Shown piece by piece: positions 41,575 to 50,871 of a DNA stretch of 64,000 nt. Numbering within the stretch: the stretch's first letter is position 1; each line of letters opens with the position of its first letter. Source of the stretch: Robertkochia marina (GTDB lineage Bacteria > Bacteroidota > Bacteroidia > Flavobacteriales > Flavobacteriaceae); assembly GCF_004799345.1 (NCBI RefSeq), contig NZ_SSMC01000002.1:124001-188000 (forward strand). Direction: 5' to 3'. The notes under the pieces are model-generated. The model had not been told where the DNA came from and made no database searches. It was given only the letters and a program-made list of their open reading frames with translations. Made by a program: the position numbers and the translations under genes.

Positions 41575-42084
41575 TTAATTTTGTGATTCATCCAGGACCT
41601 CGTATACATCCATCTCTTCGAGAAGGTATTCTTCCAGGGTACTGGTCTTGATCGGTTCTGTATACATAGTAATATCGTTCAGGTTCATGTTTTCAGCCTG
41701 CTCCATCAAAAAGATCTCGGGCACTTCCAGGGCACCCTGTTCCATTAACCATTCAATGTCAGAAGTGCTTACCTGGTCAAAGCTAAAGTCTCCCTCTGTA
41801 TTAAGGAAAATGGTGCTTAGAAAGAATAGTCCCAAAATGGTGGCGGCAACCCCCAGACCTCTTTTCAGATAAGAGAGATGACGAACCTTGCCTGGGCCCG
41901 GAGAAATTTTATTTCGCAATTCAGCTTCGAAATTCTCAAAATATCCTTCAGGGATTAAGAATCCTTCCTGTTTCGGTATATGATCCTGCAAGGCTGCACG
42001 GTCGCGAAGTTTTTCTTCGAGACCCTCGAAATAGTTTTCCGGAATTCGGAAACCATCCTCCTTATGTTCTTTGTTCAGATCCAT
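41575..42084 (-). CDS. Putative anti-sigma membrane protein
   Basis: The product is 169 residues. Its N-terminal cytoplasmic part has two repeats of FRIPENYFEGLEEKLRDR / FLIPEGYFENFEAELRNK form, then one membrane helix (about 90-108, LGVAATILGLFFLSTIF), and an outer acidic part. Position between sigma factor (3 bases upstream) and Spy-like gene suggests an anti-sigma factor, though the sequence does not match classical ones. Confidence 0.75.
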   Translation of the reverse strand: MDLNKEHKEDGFRIPENYFEGLEEKLRDRAALQDHIPKQEGFLIPEGYFENFEAELRNKISPGPGKVRHLSYLKRGLGVAATILGLFFLSTIFLNTEGDFSFDQVSTSDIEWLMEQGALEVPEIFLMEQAENMNLNDITMYTEPIKTSTLEEYLLEEMDVYEVLDESQN

Positions 42085-42087
42085 ACC

Positions 42088-42630
42088 TTAAGCGTTTTCC
42101 TTTAGATAGTGTTGCAGCTTTTTTACTGCGTGATGATAAGAGGCTTTAAGTGCCCCCACCGAGGTGTCTAAAATTTCAGACATGTCTTCATATTTCATGT
42201 CCTGGTAATACCGCATATTAAAAACCAGTAATTGTTTTTCGGGTAGAGTGGCAAGCGCTTTTTGCAATTGTAACTCGATCTCGCCTCCCTCGAAATAAGT
42301 GTCGGCCACCAGGTTATTTACCATGCGTTCCCGTAATTCTTCATTTGTTACCCGGTACCTGTTAGCCTGTTTTTTAAGAAAATTCAAAGCTTCATTGGTT
42401 GCTATGCGATACATCCATGAATAGACAGCGCTGTCTCCCCTGAAATTTTCGATATTCCTGTAAACCTTTATGAAGGTGTTCTGCAGTACATCGTCAGCAT
42501 CGTCATGGTTGAGTACCATCCGTCTGATATGCCAGTACAATCGTTGCTGGTACTCCTGAACCAAATGCGAAAAAGCACGATCGCGGGTAGCCTTGTCTTT
42601 TAGTTCTGTAAAAAGCGTCTCGTTTTTCAA
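42088..42630 (-). CDS. ECF RNA polymerase sigma factor
   Basis: The product is 180 residues with region 2 (DADDVLQNTFIKVYRNIENFRG and YSWMYRIATNEALNFLKK) and region 4 (LPEKQLLVFNMRYYQDMKYEDMSEIL, TSVGALKASYHHAVKKL) of sigma-70 ECF type. It is the first gene of the operon. Targets unknown; self-control is usual for such operons. Confidence 0.93.
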   Translation of the reverse strand: MKNETLFTELKDKATRDRAFSHLVQEYQQRLYWHIRRMVLNHDDADDVLQNTFIKVYRNIENFRGDSAVYSWMYRIATNEALNFLKKQANRYRVTNEELRERMVNNLVADTYFEGGEIELQLQKALATLPEKQLLVFNMRYYQDMKYEDMSEILDTSVGALKASYHHAVKKLQHYLKENA

Positions 42631-42690
42631 TCAGGGCGGTTTTACTTCTAAGACCAAAGTAATTGAAAAAGGTTTAATGGGGGAGCAAAA

Positions 42691-42715
42691 AAAATCCCGG
42701 AAACCCGGGATTTTA
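42691..42715 (-). terminator. Terminator of ABC transporter gene
   Basis: The stem ATCCCGG/CCGGGAT with a four-base loop is flanked on the minus strand by a T-run. It starts three bases after the transporter stop. Confidence 0.8.
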
Positions 42716-42717
42716 TT

Positions 42718-44541
42718 TTAGTCAAAAGATTGCATGTCCACCAGCTTTTTATACATGTTCTTTGCCTGCAGTAATTCATCATGGGTGCCTTGTTCCACGA
42801 TCTTTCCTTTTTGCATGACCACGATCTTGTCGGCATTTTGTATGGTTGATAACCGGTGAGCGATCACGATGGAAGTTCGGTTTTTCATCATGTTTTCCAG
42901 GGCAGTCTGCACCAGTTTCTCACTTTCGGTGTCGAGGGCAGAAGTAGCCTCATCCAGGATCATGATAGGTGGATTTTTCAGAACGGCACGGGCTATAGAG
43001 AGGCGTTGCTTTTGACCTCCGCTTAATTTCCCGCCGGCATCTCCGATATTGGTTTCAAACTGTTGAGGAAGGTCCATGATAAAATCATAGGCATTCGCGA
43101 TCTTGGCGGCCTCTATGATCTCCTCCATAGTGGCGTCTTGTTTTCCGAGTTTGATGTTGTTAGCCACGGTGTCATTGAACAAAATGCTGTCTTGGGTAAC
43201 GATACCCATTAAGGAGCGCAGGCTTTTTAAACTAAGATTTCTAATGTCGGTGCCGTCAATGCGAATGGCGCCATGGTTTACATCGTAGAAGCGGGTTACC
43301 AGGTTGGCGATGGTGCTTTTTCCGCTTCCCGACTGCCCAACCAAGGCTACCGAAGTTCCCTTTGGAATATCTAAAGTGAAATGGGCGAGAACCGGGTCTT
43401 CTGCATAGCCGAAGCTTACATTTTCCAGGGTGATGCCTTTTTCGAAAGTGTCTTTGTGAATGGCGTTTGCCGCATCACTAATGGTGTTCTCTGTTTCCAG
43501 GATCTCCAATACCCGTTCTGCTGCAGCATTACCTTTCTTAACTCCGTAAGAGGCTTTACTTATCGACTTGGCAGGGGTTAAAATATTATAAGCCAACCCC
43601 ATATAAGCGATAAAGGAAGAAGCATCGAGGGTTCGGTCAACCAATACCATTTTACCTCCAAACCATAACAGGATCCCTATGACCAGAATTCCGAGAAATT
43701 CGCTGGTAGGTGAGGCCAGGTTTTGTCGGTTAAGTAAGGTGTTGGAAAAATTGAAAAACCGGTGGGTAGAATCATTAAACCGCTCATTAAACCGGCTTTC
43801 CGCATTGAAAGCCTTGATCACCCTGAGTCCGCCAAGGGTTTCTTCAATGATCGACAGAAAATGCCCTTGTTCTTCCTGAACGCGGTCAGATTGCTTTTTC
43901 AAGGATTTACCTATTCGGGAGATCAGCATTCCGGAAATGGGAATGAAAATAAAAACGAACAGGGTGAGCTTGGTGCTTATCCCGAACATTACAATAATGG
44001 TAAACAGTATGGTAAGAGGTTCTCTTACGATAAGCTCCAGGATGGAGAGGAAGGAGTGTTGTATCTCTAATACATCAGAAGTGATCCTTGCAATAACATC
44101 TCCTTTTCTCTTTTCTGTAAAAAACGACACCGGCAATTCGGTGATCTTTTTATACATGGCATCCCGCACGTCTCTCAAAACTCCATTTCTGAGGTAAGTT
44201 ATGAAATACATGGCGGCATAATTAAAAAAGTTCTTCAGCAGAAAGAGTATGATCACCAGAGAGATCACCAGGACCAAAGCGATCATCTGGTCGTCTCCGG
44301 CTACCTGGGTTACCTGGTAATTCAGGGTGTCCTGAAGATAATCTTTGGCACTGCTTATCCCGGTATATTCCGGTTTTTCATACATCCTGTCGCTTTCTTT
44401 AAAGAGGACATCAAGCATGGGGATAAGTGCCACGAACGACAAGGCACTGAAAAGCGCATAAAGAATGTTGAAAAAGATGTTCAGGTACCCGTACTTGCTG
44501 TAGGGCTTTGCAAAACGCAGTATTTTTTTGAAATAATCCAT
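42718..44541 (-). CDS. ABC transporter, fused permease and ATPase
   Basis: The 607-residue exporter half-transporter of MsbA type has six membrane helices in the first 330 residues, then an ATPase domain with Walker A GQSGSGKST, signature LSGGQKQRLSIARA and Walker B MILDEATSALD. It probably works as a homodimer; lipid or drug export is typical, the substrate is not known here. Confidence 0.93.
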   Translation of the reverse strand: MDYFKKILRFAKPYSKYGYLNIFFNILYALFSALSFVALIPMLDVLFKESDRMYEKPEYTGISSAKDYLQDTLNYQVTQVAGDDQMIALVLVISLVIILFLLKNFFNYAAMYFITYLRNGVLRDVRDAMYKKITELPVSFFTEKRKGDVIARITSDVLEIQHSFLSILELIVREPLTILFTIIVMFGISTKLTLFVFIFIPISGMLISRIGKSLKKQSDRVQEEQGHFLSIIEETLGGLRVIKAFNAESRFNERFNDSTHRFFNFSNTLLNRQNLASPTSEFLGILVIGILLWFGGKMVLVDRTLDASSFIAYMGLAYNILTPAKSISKASYGVKKGNAAAERVLEILETENTISDAANAIHKDTFEKGITLENVSFGYAEDPVLAHFTLDIPKGTSVALVGQSGSGKSTIANLVTRFYDVNHGAIRIDGTDIRNLSLKSLRSLMGIVTQDSILFNDTVANNIKLGKQDATMEEIIEAAKIANAYDFIMDLPQQFETNIGDAGGKLSGGQKQRLSIARAVLKNPPIMILDEATSALDTESEKLVQTALENMMKNRTSIVIAHRLSTIQNADKIVVMQKGKIVEQGTHDELLQAKNMYKKLVDMQSFD

Positions 44542-44562
44542 TCGTTGATAGGTCCTGTAAAT

Positions 44563-44590
44563 AAAAAAGACCCGCCATAAAGGCGGGTTG
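44563..44590 (-). terminator. Terminator of phosphohexomutase gene
   Basis: The stem ACCCGCC/GGCGGGT with a five-base loop is followed on the minus strand by CT6. It starts nine bases after the mutase stop. Confidence 0.85.
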
Positions 44591-44596
44591 TGCAGT

Positions 44597-46321
44597 TTAG
44601 TTCAGCTCCAGTTGCTGTACCATTTGATCCAGTTTGTCATCGAGACGGGCTTCGGTTGCATTGAAGTTGTCAATCGAATCAAGGCTGGTGTTCACACTGA
44701 AATAAAACTTGATCTTAGGTTCAGTACCACTGGGTCTGGCGGCCATTTTAGTGCCTTTATCTGTATAGTAGATAAGAACGTTAGAGGCAGGAATGTCCAT
44801 TTTTTCTTCCTTACCATGCTCAAGATCCCTGGCTATCCCTGATGCATAGTCTTCAATGCGCACCACCTTTTCGCCGGCAAGTTCTTTGATCGGGTTTTCT
44901 CTGAGATCGATCATCATCTGTTTGATCTGAGCGGCACCACTGATCCCTTTTTTGGTCATGGAAACCAGCTTTTCCTTATAAAGTCCGAATTCTTCGTAGC
45001 ACTTCAGCAGTTCTTCGTAGAAAGAGCTTCCTGATGCTTTGGCTTCTGCTGCGATCTCGCAGGCCAGGAGAGATGCGGTGACGGCGTCCTTGTCACGCAC
45101 AAATTCGCCTACCATGTATCCGAAGCTTTCTTCACCTCCCCCGATGAATTCCTGCTCGGGGAAATCTTTGATCATTTTAGCGATCCATTTAAAGCCTGTA
45201 AGACCTTCCTTGTATTCCACCCCGTAAGCCTCGGCCATTTTGGCCATCATGGGGGTAGAGACAATGGTGGAGGCAATGAATTGATTTCCGGTAAGACGGT
45301 CGTTCTTTTTCCATAGGTCAAGCAGGAACCTGGTCATTAAAACCATGGTTTGGTTTCCGTTAAGCAGGATCATTTTTCCTTCTGAATTTCGCACTGCAAT
45401 ACCCAGGCGATCACTGTCAGGATCTGTTCCTATGACCATGTCGGCCTGGATCTCATCGGCCTTTTCCAATGCCATGGCAAGGGCTTCAGGTTCCTCAGGA
45501 TTGGGCGATTTAACCGTTGGAAAATCACCATCAGGGGTGGCCTGTTCTTCTACGATATGAACCTTGGTGTATCCTGCTCTGCGCAATACCTCCGGAATGG
45601 CTTTAATGGATGTTCCGTGGAGGGCAGTGAAAACAATGCTTAATTCATCACGCCCTTTCGCGTTGATGGAGCCATTCTTCACTGAAGCTTCAAAGAAGGC
45701 CTCGTCAACCTCCTTGTCTATAAGTTCTATCAGTGCCGGTTCTGCATTGAACTGAATATCTTTAAAGTCCAGGTCGTTGATCTCCTGTATGATCTCCTTG
45801 TCTTGCGGTGGAACGATCTGTCCTCCGTCAGTCCAGTATACTTTGTAACCATTGTATTCCGGCGGATTGTGGGAGGCTGTTAATACAACTCCACAATGGC
45901 AATTCAGGTGTTTTACGGCAAATGAGAGTTCCGGTGTTGGACGAAGTTCTGAAAACAGAAATACCTTGATCCCGTTAGCTGCAAAAACCTCTGCCACGAT
46001 TCTGGCCAGGGTATCACTATTATGACGGCAGTCATAGGCAATAGCTACCCTCAGGTCTTGCCCCGGGTATGTTTTCTTAAGGTAATTACTGAGCCCCTGG
46101 GTATTTTTTCCAAGGGTGTATTTGTTAATGCGGTTGGTGCCAACCCCCATGGTGCCGCGCATACCTCCGGTACCGAATTCGAGGTCTTTATAAAAAGATT
46201 CTTTTAACTCCTCAATATTTGATTCCAACAAGGTTTGTACCTCGTTGCGGGTGGTCGTGTCAAAGAAGGCATCTGTCCATGCTAGCGCCTTGTCTTTGAT
46301 CGCTTCAATGGTGATCTCCAT
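44597..46321 (-). CDS. Phosphoglucomutase / phosphomannomutase
   Basis: The 574-residue alpha-D-phosphohexomutase carries the phosphoserine loop TASHNPPEYNG, the metal loop GTDPDSDRLG, the sugar-binding loop GGGEESFGYM and the phosphate-binding loop ARPSGTEPKIKFYF. The length fits the PGM2/PgcA-like group. It interconverts hexose 1- and 6-phosphates; exact preference cannot be told. Confidence 0.93.
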   Translation of the reverse strand: MEITIEAIKDKALAWTDAFFDTTTRNEVQTLLESNIEELKESFYKDLEFGTGGMRGTMGVGTNRINKYTLGKNTQGLSNYLKKTYPGQDLRVAIAYDCRHNSDTLARIVAEVFAANGIKVFLFSELRPTPELSFAVKHLNCHCGVVLTASHNPPEYNGYKVYWTDGGQIVPPQDKEIIQEINDLDFKDIQFNAEPALIELIDKEVDEAFFEASVKNGSINAKGRDELSIVFTALHGTSIKAIPEVLRRAGYTKVHIVEEQATPDGDFPTVKSPNPEEPEALAMALEKADEIQADMVIGTDPDSDRLGIAVRNSEGKMILLNGNQTMVLMTRFLLDLWKKNDRLTGNQFIASTIVSTPMMAKMAEAYGVEYKEGLTGFKWIAKMIKDFPEQEFIGGGEESFGYMVGEFVRDKDAVTASLLACEIAAEAKASGSSFYEELLKCYEEFGLYKEKLVSMTKKGISGAAQIKQMMIDLRENPIKELAGEKVVRIEDYASGIARDLEHGKEEKMDIPASNVLIYYTDKGTKMAARPSGTEPKIKFYFSVNTSLDSIDNFNATEARLDDKLDQMVQQLELN

Positions 46322-46359
46322 GAATTAAATTTTTTCCAAAGGTAGTAAGATTGGAAGCA

Positions 46360-47328
46360 CTACGCCATTTTTTTTGCCTTTTCAAGGTTGAGGCTTTGCA
46401 GGACCTTATAGCGTTTTTCCTCTCTCCGGTTTCTCATGATCAATTCTCCCAAAAATCCGGCAATAAATAACTGGGTTCCGATGATCATGGCCGTCAGGGC
46501 AATGAAGAATTCCGGACGCTGGGTGATGAGCCTACCATAAGGGTTAATGAATAGTTTATCGATACCCAGGTAGGCGGCAAAGCCGAAACCTATAAAGAAC
46601 ATAAGTACACCCAGGGCTCCGAACAGGTGCATGGGGCGCCGGCCGAATCTGGAAATAAACCAAATGGTGATCAGGTCAAGGAAACCGTTGATAAAACGAT
46701 CCATGCCAAACTTCGTTTTCCCGTATTTTCTGGCCTGGTGCTGCACCACCTTTTCGGTGATGTTCGGGAATCCTGCGTTCTTGGCCAGTACCGGTATGTA
46801 ACGGTGCATTTCGCCGTGAACGTCAATGTTTTTGATCACCTCATTACGGTAAGCCTTGAGTCCGCAGTTAAAATCGTGAAGTTTTACTCCCGAGGTTTTT
46901 CTGGCCGCCCAGTTAAATAATTTACTAGGAAGATTTTTGGCGATCACAGAGTCGTACCGCTTCTTTTTCCAACCGGACACCAGGTCGAATTTTTCTTTGG
47001 TGATCATCTCGTGTAATTCCGGAATTTCTTCCGGGTTGTCCTGCAGGTCGGCATCCATGGTAATGACCACCATTCCCCGGGCGGCTTCAAAGCCTGCATG
47101 AAGTGCCTGAGACTTTCCGTAGTTGCGCAAAAACCGAATACCCTTCACTTCGGGGTGTTCCTTCGATAAGGCTTCGATGATGCTCCAGGAGCTGTCGGTA
47201 CTGCCGTCGTCAATAAAAAGGACCTCGTATGAAAAATGATTGGACCGCATAACACCTGCGATCCAATCGTATAATTCTTTTAATGATTCCTGCTCGTTAA
47301 GTAGTGGTATAACTACTGATATGTCCAT
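46360..47328 (-). CDS. Family 2 glycosyltransferase, membrane anchored
   Basis: The 322-residue protein has a GT-A domain with DDGSTDSSW and the metal-binding MDADLQDNPEEI, and two C-terminal membrane helices (about 234-258 and 268-292). This matches the DPM1/ArnC/YkoT-like enzymes that transfer a sugar to a polyprenyl phosphate carrier. The acceptor is inferred. Confidence 0.9.
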   Translation of the reverse strand: MDISVVIPLLNEQESLKELYDWIAGVMRSNHFSYEVLFIDDGSTDSSWSIIEALSKEHPEVKGIRFLRNYGKSQALHAGFEAARGMVVITMDADLQDNPEEIPELHEMITKEKFDLVSGWKKKRYDSVIAKNLPSKLFNWAARKTSGVKLHDFNCGLKAYRNEVIKNIDVHGEMHRYIPVLAKNAGFPNITEKVVQHQARKYGKTKFGMDRFINGFLDLITIWFISRFGRRPMHLFGALGVLMFFIGFGFAAYLGIDKLFINPYGRLITQRPEFFIALTAMIIGTQLFIAGFLGELIMRNRREEKRYKVLQSLNLEKAKKMA

Positions 47329-47362
47329 ATATGGTTGAGATGTGTAGGCTCAAATATAGGAA

Positions 47363-47884
47363 TTAGAAATCATTTTCTTCCTTCTTCATGGCCAGGCCGG
47401 CGATCAGGGAAATAATAAATCCAACAAAGAGGTTGAAAATGATGATAATAGGATAGCTGATCCAGAAAAACTTTGCCTGGTTGCTTACAGCATTTTCAAT
47501 TTGTTCTTCAGTAAGATTAGGATTGGATGTTCTCAGGTTCTCTGCCATGAACTCACCACTTTTCTGAATGAAGTCAGGCTCAATGAGGTTGATGTACACT
47601 GCGTTGAAAAGCACGCTTATAATGCCTCCCACAAGGGCGGTGCCGATACCGACTTTCAGGGCCTCCGAGAGGGTGAGGTAGCTTCCGTTTGCTTTTTTGT
47701 ATTGGTAAATAGCAGCCACAATAACCCCCAGCAGAACAGTGATACCCACTATCGTGGTCATCATGCTTTGTTGGTATTGAAGATCCATAAAGTGGAGCAT
47801 AAGGGCAAATACGATACCTATAGCACCGAGAATGATCCCGAAGTTTAAGGCAATTTTGCCGGTTTTAGGTTTTTGTTGTTCCAT
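47363..47884 (-). CDS. DUF4199 family membrane protein
   Basis: The product is 173 residues with four membrane helices: GKIALNFGIILGAIGIVFALM, a second near 37-57, a third near 72-95, and a last at 145-168. The sequence YLTLSEALKVGIGTALVGGIISVLFNAVYI and the acidic loop with EQIENA are characteristic of DUF4199, a family common in Bacteroidota. Function unknown. Confidence 0.88.
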   Translation of the reverse strand: MEQQKPKTGKIALNFGIILGAIGIVFALMLHFMDLQYQQSMMTTIVGITVLLGVIVAAIYQYKKANGSYLTLSEALKVGIGTALVGGIISVLFNAVYINLIEPDFIQKSGEFMAENLRTSNPNLTEEQIENAVSNQAKFFWISYPIIIIFNLFVGFIISLIAGLAMKKEENDF

Positions 47885-47984
47885 GATAGATAATTAGTTA
47901 ATTTTGCATCGTTAGTAGTGGTAACAGCAGAATTGTTACATTACGAACATAGAAAAATCTTTTTAGAAAATTACATTAATATAG

Positions 47985-48014
47985 TTGGTAATCTAAAAAG
48001 AATCTATAAATTTG
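47985..48014 (+). promoter_or_regulatory. Promoter of rpmE2
   Basis: TAAATTTG at 48007-48014 fits the -7 box, and TTGG at 47985-47988, about 18 bases upstream, is a weak -33 box. The leader to the ATG is about 30 bases. Confidence 0.55.
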
Positions 48015-48051
48015 CACCTCGAAAAAATTCTGAAGTTTAAAGTACACGACG

Positions 48052-48303
48052 ATGAAAAAAGATATACATCCGGAAAATTATAGATTGGTAGCATTCAAAG
48101 ATATGTCTAACGAAGACGTATTTATTACTAAGTCTACTGCTGAAACCAGAGAAACGATCGAGGTTGATGGGGTTGAGTATCCTTTGGTTAAATTGGAGAT
48201 CTCAAGATCGTCGCATCCTTACTACACCGGTAAATCTAAATTGGTTGATACTGCCGGTCGTATTGACAAGTTCAAGAACAAATACGCCAAGTACAAAAAA
48301 TAA
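48052..48303 (+). CDS. rpmE2: 50S ribosomal protein L31 type B
   Basis: The 83-residue protein begins [19 protein letters not shown] and contains [11 protein letters not shown] near the middle. It lacks the CxxC zinc ribbon, so it is the zinc-independent type B form of L31. It stands alone between its own promoter and a strong terminator. Confidence 0.96.
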   Translation: MKKDIHPENYRLVAFKDMSNEDVFITKSTAETRETIEVDGVEYPLVKLEISRSSHPYYTGKSKLVDTAGRIDKFKNKYAKYKK

Positions 48304-48326
48304 TTCCGGTTATTATCGGATCATGA

Positions 48327-48358
48327 AACCTCTGAAATTCATTTCAGAGGTTTTTTTA
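48327..48358 (+). terminator. Terminator of rpmE2
   Basis: The stem AACCTCTGAAA/TTTCAGAGGTT has a TTCA loop, then T7. Confidence 0.9.
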
Positions 48359-48465
48359 TGGATATAATCCTCGGGCGATTCATCGTTCAGAATGATAACT
48401 ACATCTTTTTCAAAATCTTAGCTGTGTTAAAAAGGCTATATTTAATCTGCTAAAATCTACTGTAA

Positions 48466-49641
48466 ATGAATTACATTCTCTTTGACGGACCGGTACGAAA
48501 CAGCCTTCTTCCATTTACGTATACAAGGCCTGTAGCTGATATACGTGTGGGAATCCTTACGATTCGTGAGAAGTGGGAACGATACCTGGGGTATACCACC
48601 ACCACGGTAACCGAGGAGTACCTCACCGATCTCTACCCCATGGTGGAGCTGGAGGAAAATATCCTGATCAATAGTTCATTTCTTCCCAATGAGGCGTTGG
48701 TGACCCTTATTCAGAACCTTAAAGAAAATGAAGCTGTTTTTTACGGGGAGGATGTGGTGGCCTTTTATACCAGGGAAAATCAGGAAGACGTTGATCTTGG
48801 AGCTTATGAGCCCATCATGTATGAAGGAGAGTGTATTCAGATAAAAAATACCTGGGATATATTTTCCAAAAATAAAGAAGCCCTGGAAGCAGACTTTCAA
48901 CTGATCACCGCAGATCGTGAAAGCGCTCCCATCTCATCAACGAACCAGGTGATGGCTCCTGAAAATATCTTTATTGAAGAAGGGGCCAGTGTTGAGTGCG
49001 CTATTTTAAATGCTTCCACCGGGCCGATCTATATCGGTAAAGATGCTCTGGTGATGGAAGGGAGTATGATTCGTGGCGGTTTTGCCCTGGGAGAGAACGG
49101 AGTAGTTAAAATGGGAGCCAAGATCTACGGAGCTACGACCATAGGGCCCTACGCCAAGGTTGGAGGAGAGATCAGTAATGTGGTCATCTTTGGTTATTCG
49201 AACAAAGGTCACGACGGCTATCTGGGGAATTCGGTGATCGGTGAGTGGTGTAATATAGGAGCAGACAGTAATAATTCTAACCTCAAAAATAATTACGCAC
49301 CTGTGCGTCTTTGGGATTATGAATCTGAAAGATTTGCGCATACCGGGTTACAGTTCTGCGGACTCATGATGGGCGATCACAGTAAATGTGGTATTAATAC
49401 CATGTTTAATACAGGTACTGTGATAGGAGTTAGTGCAAATATTTTTGGAAGTGGGTTTCCGAGGAATTTTGTGCCGAGCTTTTCATGGGGAGGTTCAGCC
49501 GGATTTACTACATTTAAAACTGAAAAAGCATTTGAAATGGCCGAGGCCATGATGCAGAGAAAACAAAAAAGCCTGACCGAGAACGAAAAGGAAGTGCTTC
49601 AACATGTATTTGAGCAGTCTGCAAGATGGCGTAAATCTTAA
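48466..49641 (+). CDS. GlmU-family sugar nucleotidyltransferase, Bacteroidota type
   Basis: The 391-residue protein starts with FDGPVRNSLLPFTYTRPVADIRVG and has a C-terminal left-handed beta-helix of hexapeptide repeats (IGKDALVMEGSMIRGGFALG, IGPYAKVGGEI). This matches the alternative bacterial GlmU family known from Bacteroidota, thought to make UDP-N-acetylglucosamine. It carries a complete acyltransferase-like helix; enzymatic role is inferred. Confidence 0.85.
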   Translation: MNYILFDGPVRNSLLPFTYTRPVADIRVGILTIREKWERYLGYTTTTVTEEYLTDLYPMVELEENILINSSFLPNEALVTLIQNLKENEAVFYGEDVVAFYTRENQEDVDLGAYEPIMYEGECIQIKNTWDIFSKNKEALEADFQLITADRESAPISSTNQVMAPENIFIEEGASVECAILNASTGPIYIGKDALVMEGSMIRGGFALGENGVVKMGAKIYGATTIGPYAKVGGEISNVVIFGYSNKGHDGYLGNSVIGEWCNIGADSNNSNLKNNYAPVRLWDYESERFAHTGLQFCGLMMGDHSKCGINTMFNTGTVIGVSANIFGSGFPRNFVPSFSWGGSAGFTTFKTEKAFEMAEAMMQRKQKSLTENEKEVLQHVFEQSARWRKS

Positions 49642-49792
49642 ATAGTTAAATGACGCTTAGCGATTTTTGCCATCTGTATTTTCTTACAATTTTATCCCTT
49701 GTTTTAAGCGTAATGTCGAAAACTGAGTAGGGGAGCAGTACCAAGTCAGGCGACTTTGTATCTTTAAAAGATATGTATCATTTATTAACCTG

Positions 49793-50545
49793 ATGCCTGC
49801 CTTATTTCGTTCGTTTAACGGGTTTGCCGCATTCTTTATGTTGGTGCTCTTCTTCGATATTCTTTTGAGTAATATGGAGGGCATGATGTATTACAGTTTG
49901 ATCACTAAGGTGCTCTTACTGGTAGGTTTACTGGCGTTTTTTTCTGTGAACAGTACCTCCATGCGCCGCCTTGAACGAAACTTTGTATTCCTGGCCATTA
50001 TCAGCTTTAGCCTCGGAGAGGTTTTTATGATGCTTACCAACGATCTGAATGTTATTGTAGCAGGATTCTTATTACTGCTTGCGGCAAAATTGTTCTACAG
50101 TTGTGCTTTTGTGTATAAGGTAACCCTTGATGTTGATCGTTTACTGCCCTACCTGGTCTTTGTGACCTTGTACTCGCTTACCATTATCTATTTTCTCTAC
50201 GAGGTTCCGGAGCACATTCCTGCCTATATTTTCCTGGTGATCACGCTGATCATGGTGAAACTGGCATATTTACGCTATGAAAAGGCCGGGTTTACCAGTT
50301 TTATGATGGTGCTTACCGGAGCGGCATTAGTGCTGGCTTCAGAGACGATCCTTGTATTTGACAGGTCTTTCAGTAGTTCCCGACTGAACGGGTTTATGGT
50401 GATCTTTCTCTATGGCTTGTCTCAGTACTTTATGGTAAATGGCATGGTCCTGAAATCGGAAGCAGCCAAAGGCGTAAAACGGCTAAGGCGCGAAGGAGTG
50501 AAGAAGGACCGAACGATCGTGAAAGGTCCGGTGGACCTTTCATAG
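49793..50545 (+). CDS. YhhN-like integral membrane protein
   Basis: The product is 250 residues with about seven or eight membrane helices. The segments ITKVLLLVGLLAFF, AIISFSLGEVFMML, LLLLAAKLFYSCAF and VLASETILVFDRF follow the spacing of the YhhN/TMEM86 lysoplasmalogenase family, but some conserved acidic residues are not obvious. Function uncertain. The C-terminal 25 residues are very basic (KGVKRLRREGVKKDR). Confidence 0.65.
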   Translation: MPALFRSFNGFAAFFMLVLFFDILLSNMEGMMYYSLITKVLLLVGLLAFFSVNSTSMRRLERNFVFLAIISFSLGEVFMMLTNDLNVIVAGFLLLLAAKLFYSCAFVYKVTLDVDRLLPYLVFVTLYSLTIIYFLYEVPEHIPAYIFLVITLIMVKLAYLRYEKAGFTSFMMVLTGAALVLASETILVFDRSFSSSRLNGFMVIFLYGLSQYFMVNGMVLKSEAAKGVKRLRREGVKKDRTIVKGPVDLS

Positions 50546-50552
50546 TGAGCCT

Positions 50553-50660
50553 GCCTGCCCCTGGCCAGGAAGGCAGGGGGCCAGTTGGTGTGCTGGCATA
50601 AGGGCATTTTTAGCGAATTTACCTGGCGGCAGGCAGGGGTACCAGGAGCCCTCCTAACCC
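50553..50660. repeat. Intergenic palindromic repeat region
   Basis: The 326-base gap before mtaB holds CCTGCCTGCC-type imperfect palindromes and a diverged copy (about 50607-50650) of the 39-base arm found at 60618 and 60927. No gene is seen. Confidence 0.7.
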
Positions 50661-50741
50661 GCACTTAAGAAACCTTGCCATATATCCTTCGGCAAGTCCT
50701 TGTTTCGTAGCTGATTAGCAACGCATTCTACGAGAAATCAA

Positions 50742-50825
50742 TTTCATCAGGAAATAATAAGTTGGTATATTTGTACGCTTTTTTAAAAAGCCCGGATTAC
50801 TGTTCAAAGCAGGCCTTGAGCCTGC
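50742..50825 (+). promoter_or_regulatory. Promoter and leader hairpin of mtaB
   Basis: TATATTTG (50766-50773) is a perfect -7 box, with TTTC 20 bases upstream. The 90-base leader contains the hairpin GCAGGC-CTTGA-GCCTGC (50809-50825). GAGG lies 12 bases before the ATG, a rare Shine-Dalgarno-like site here. Confidence 0.55.
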
Positions 50826-50871
50826 AAGACCATATCGCGGTTAGCCCCCTTATCAATTGAGGTTACATTTT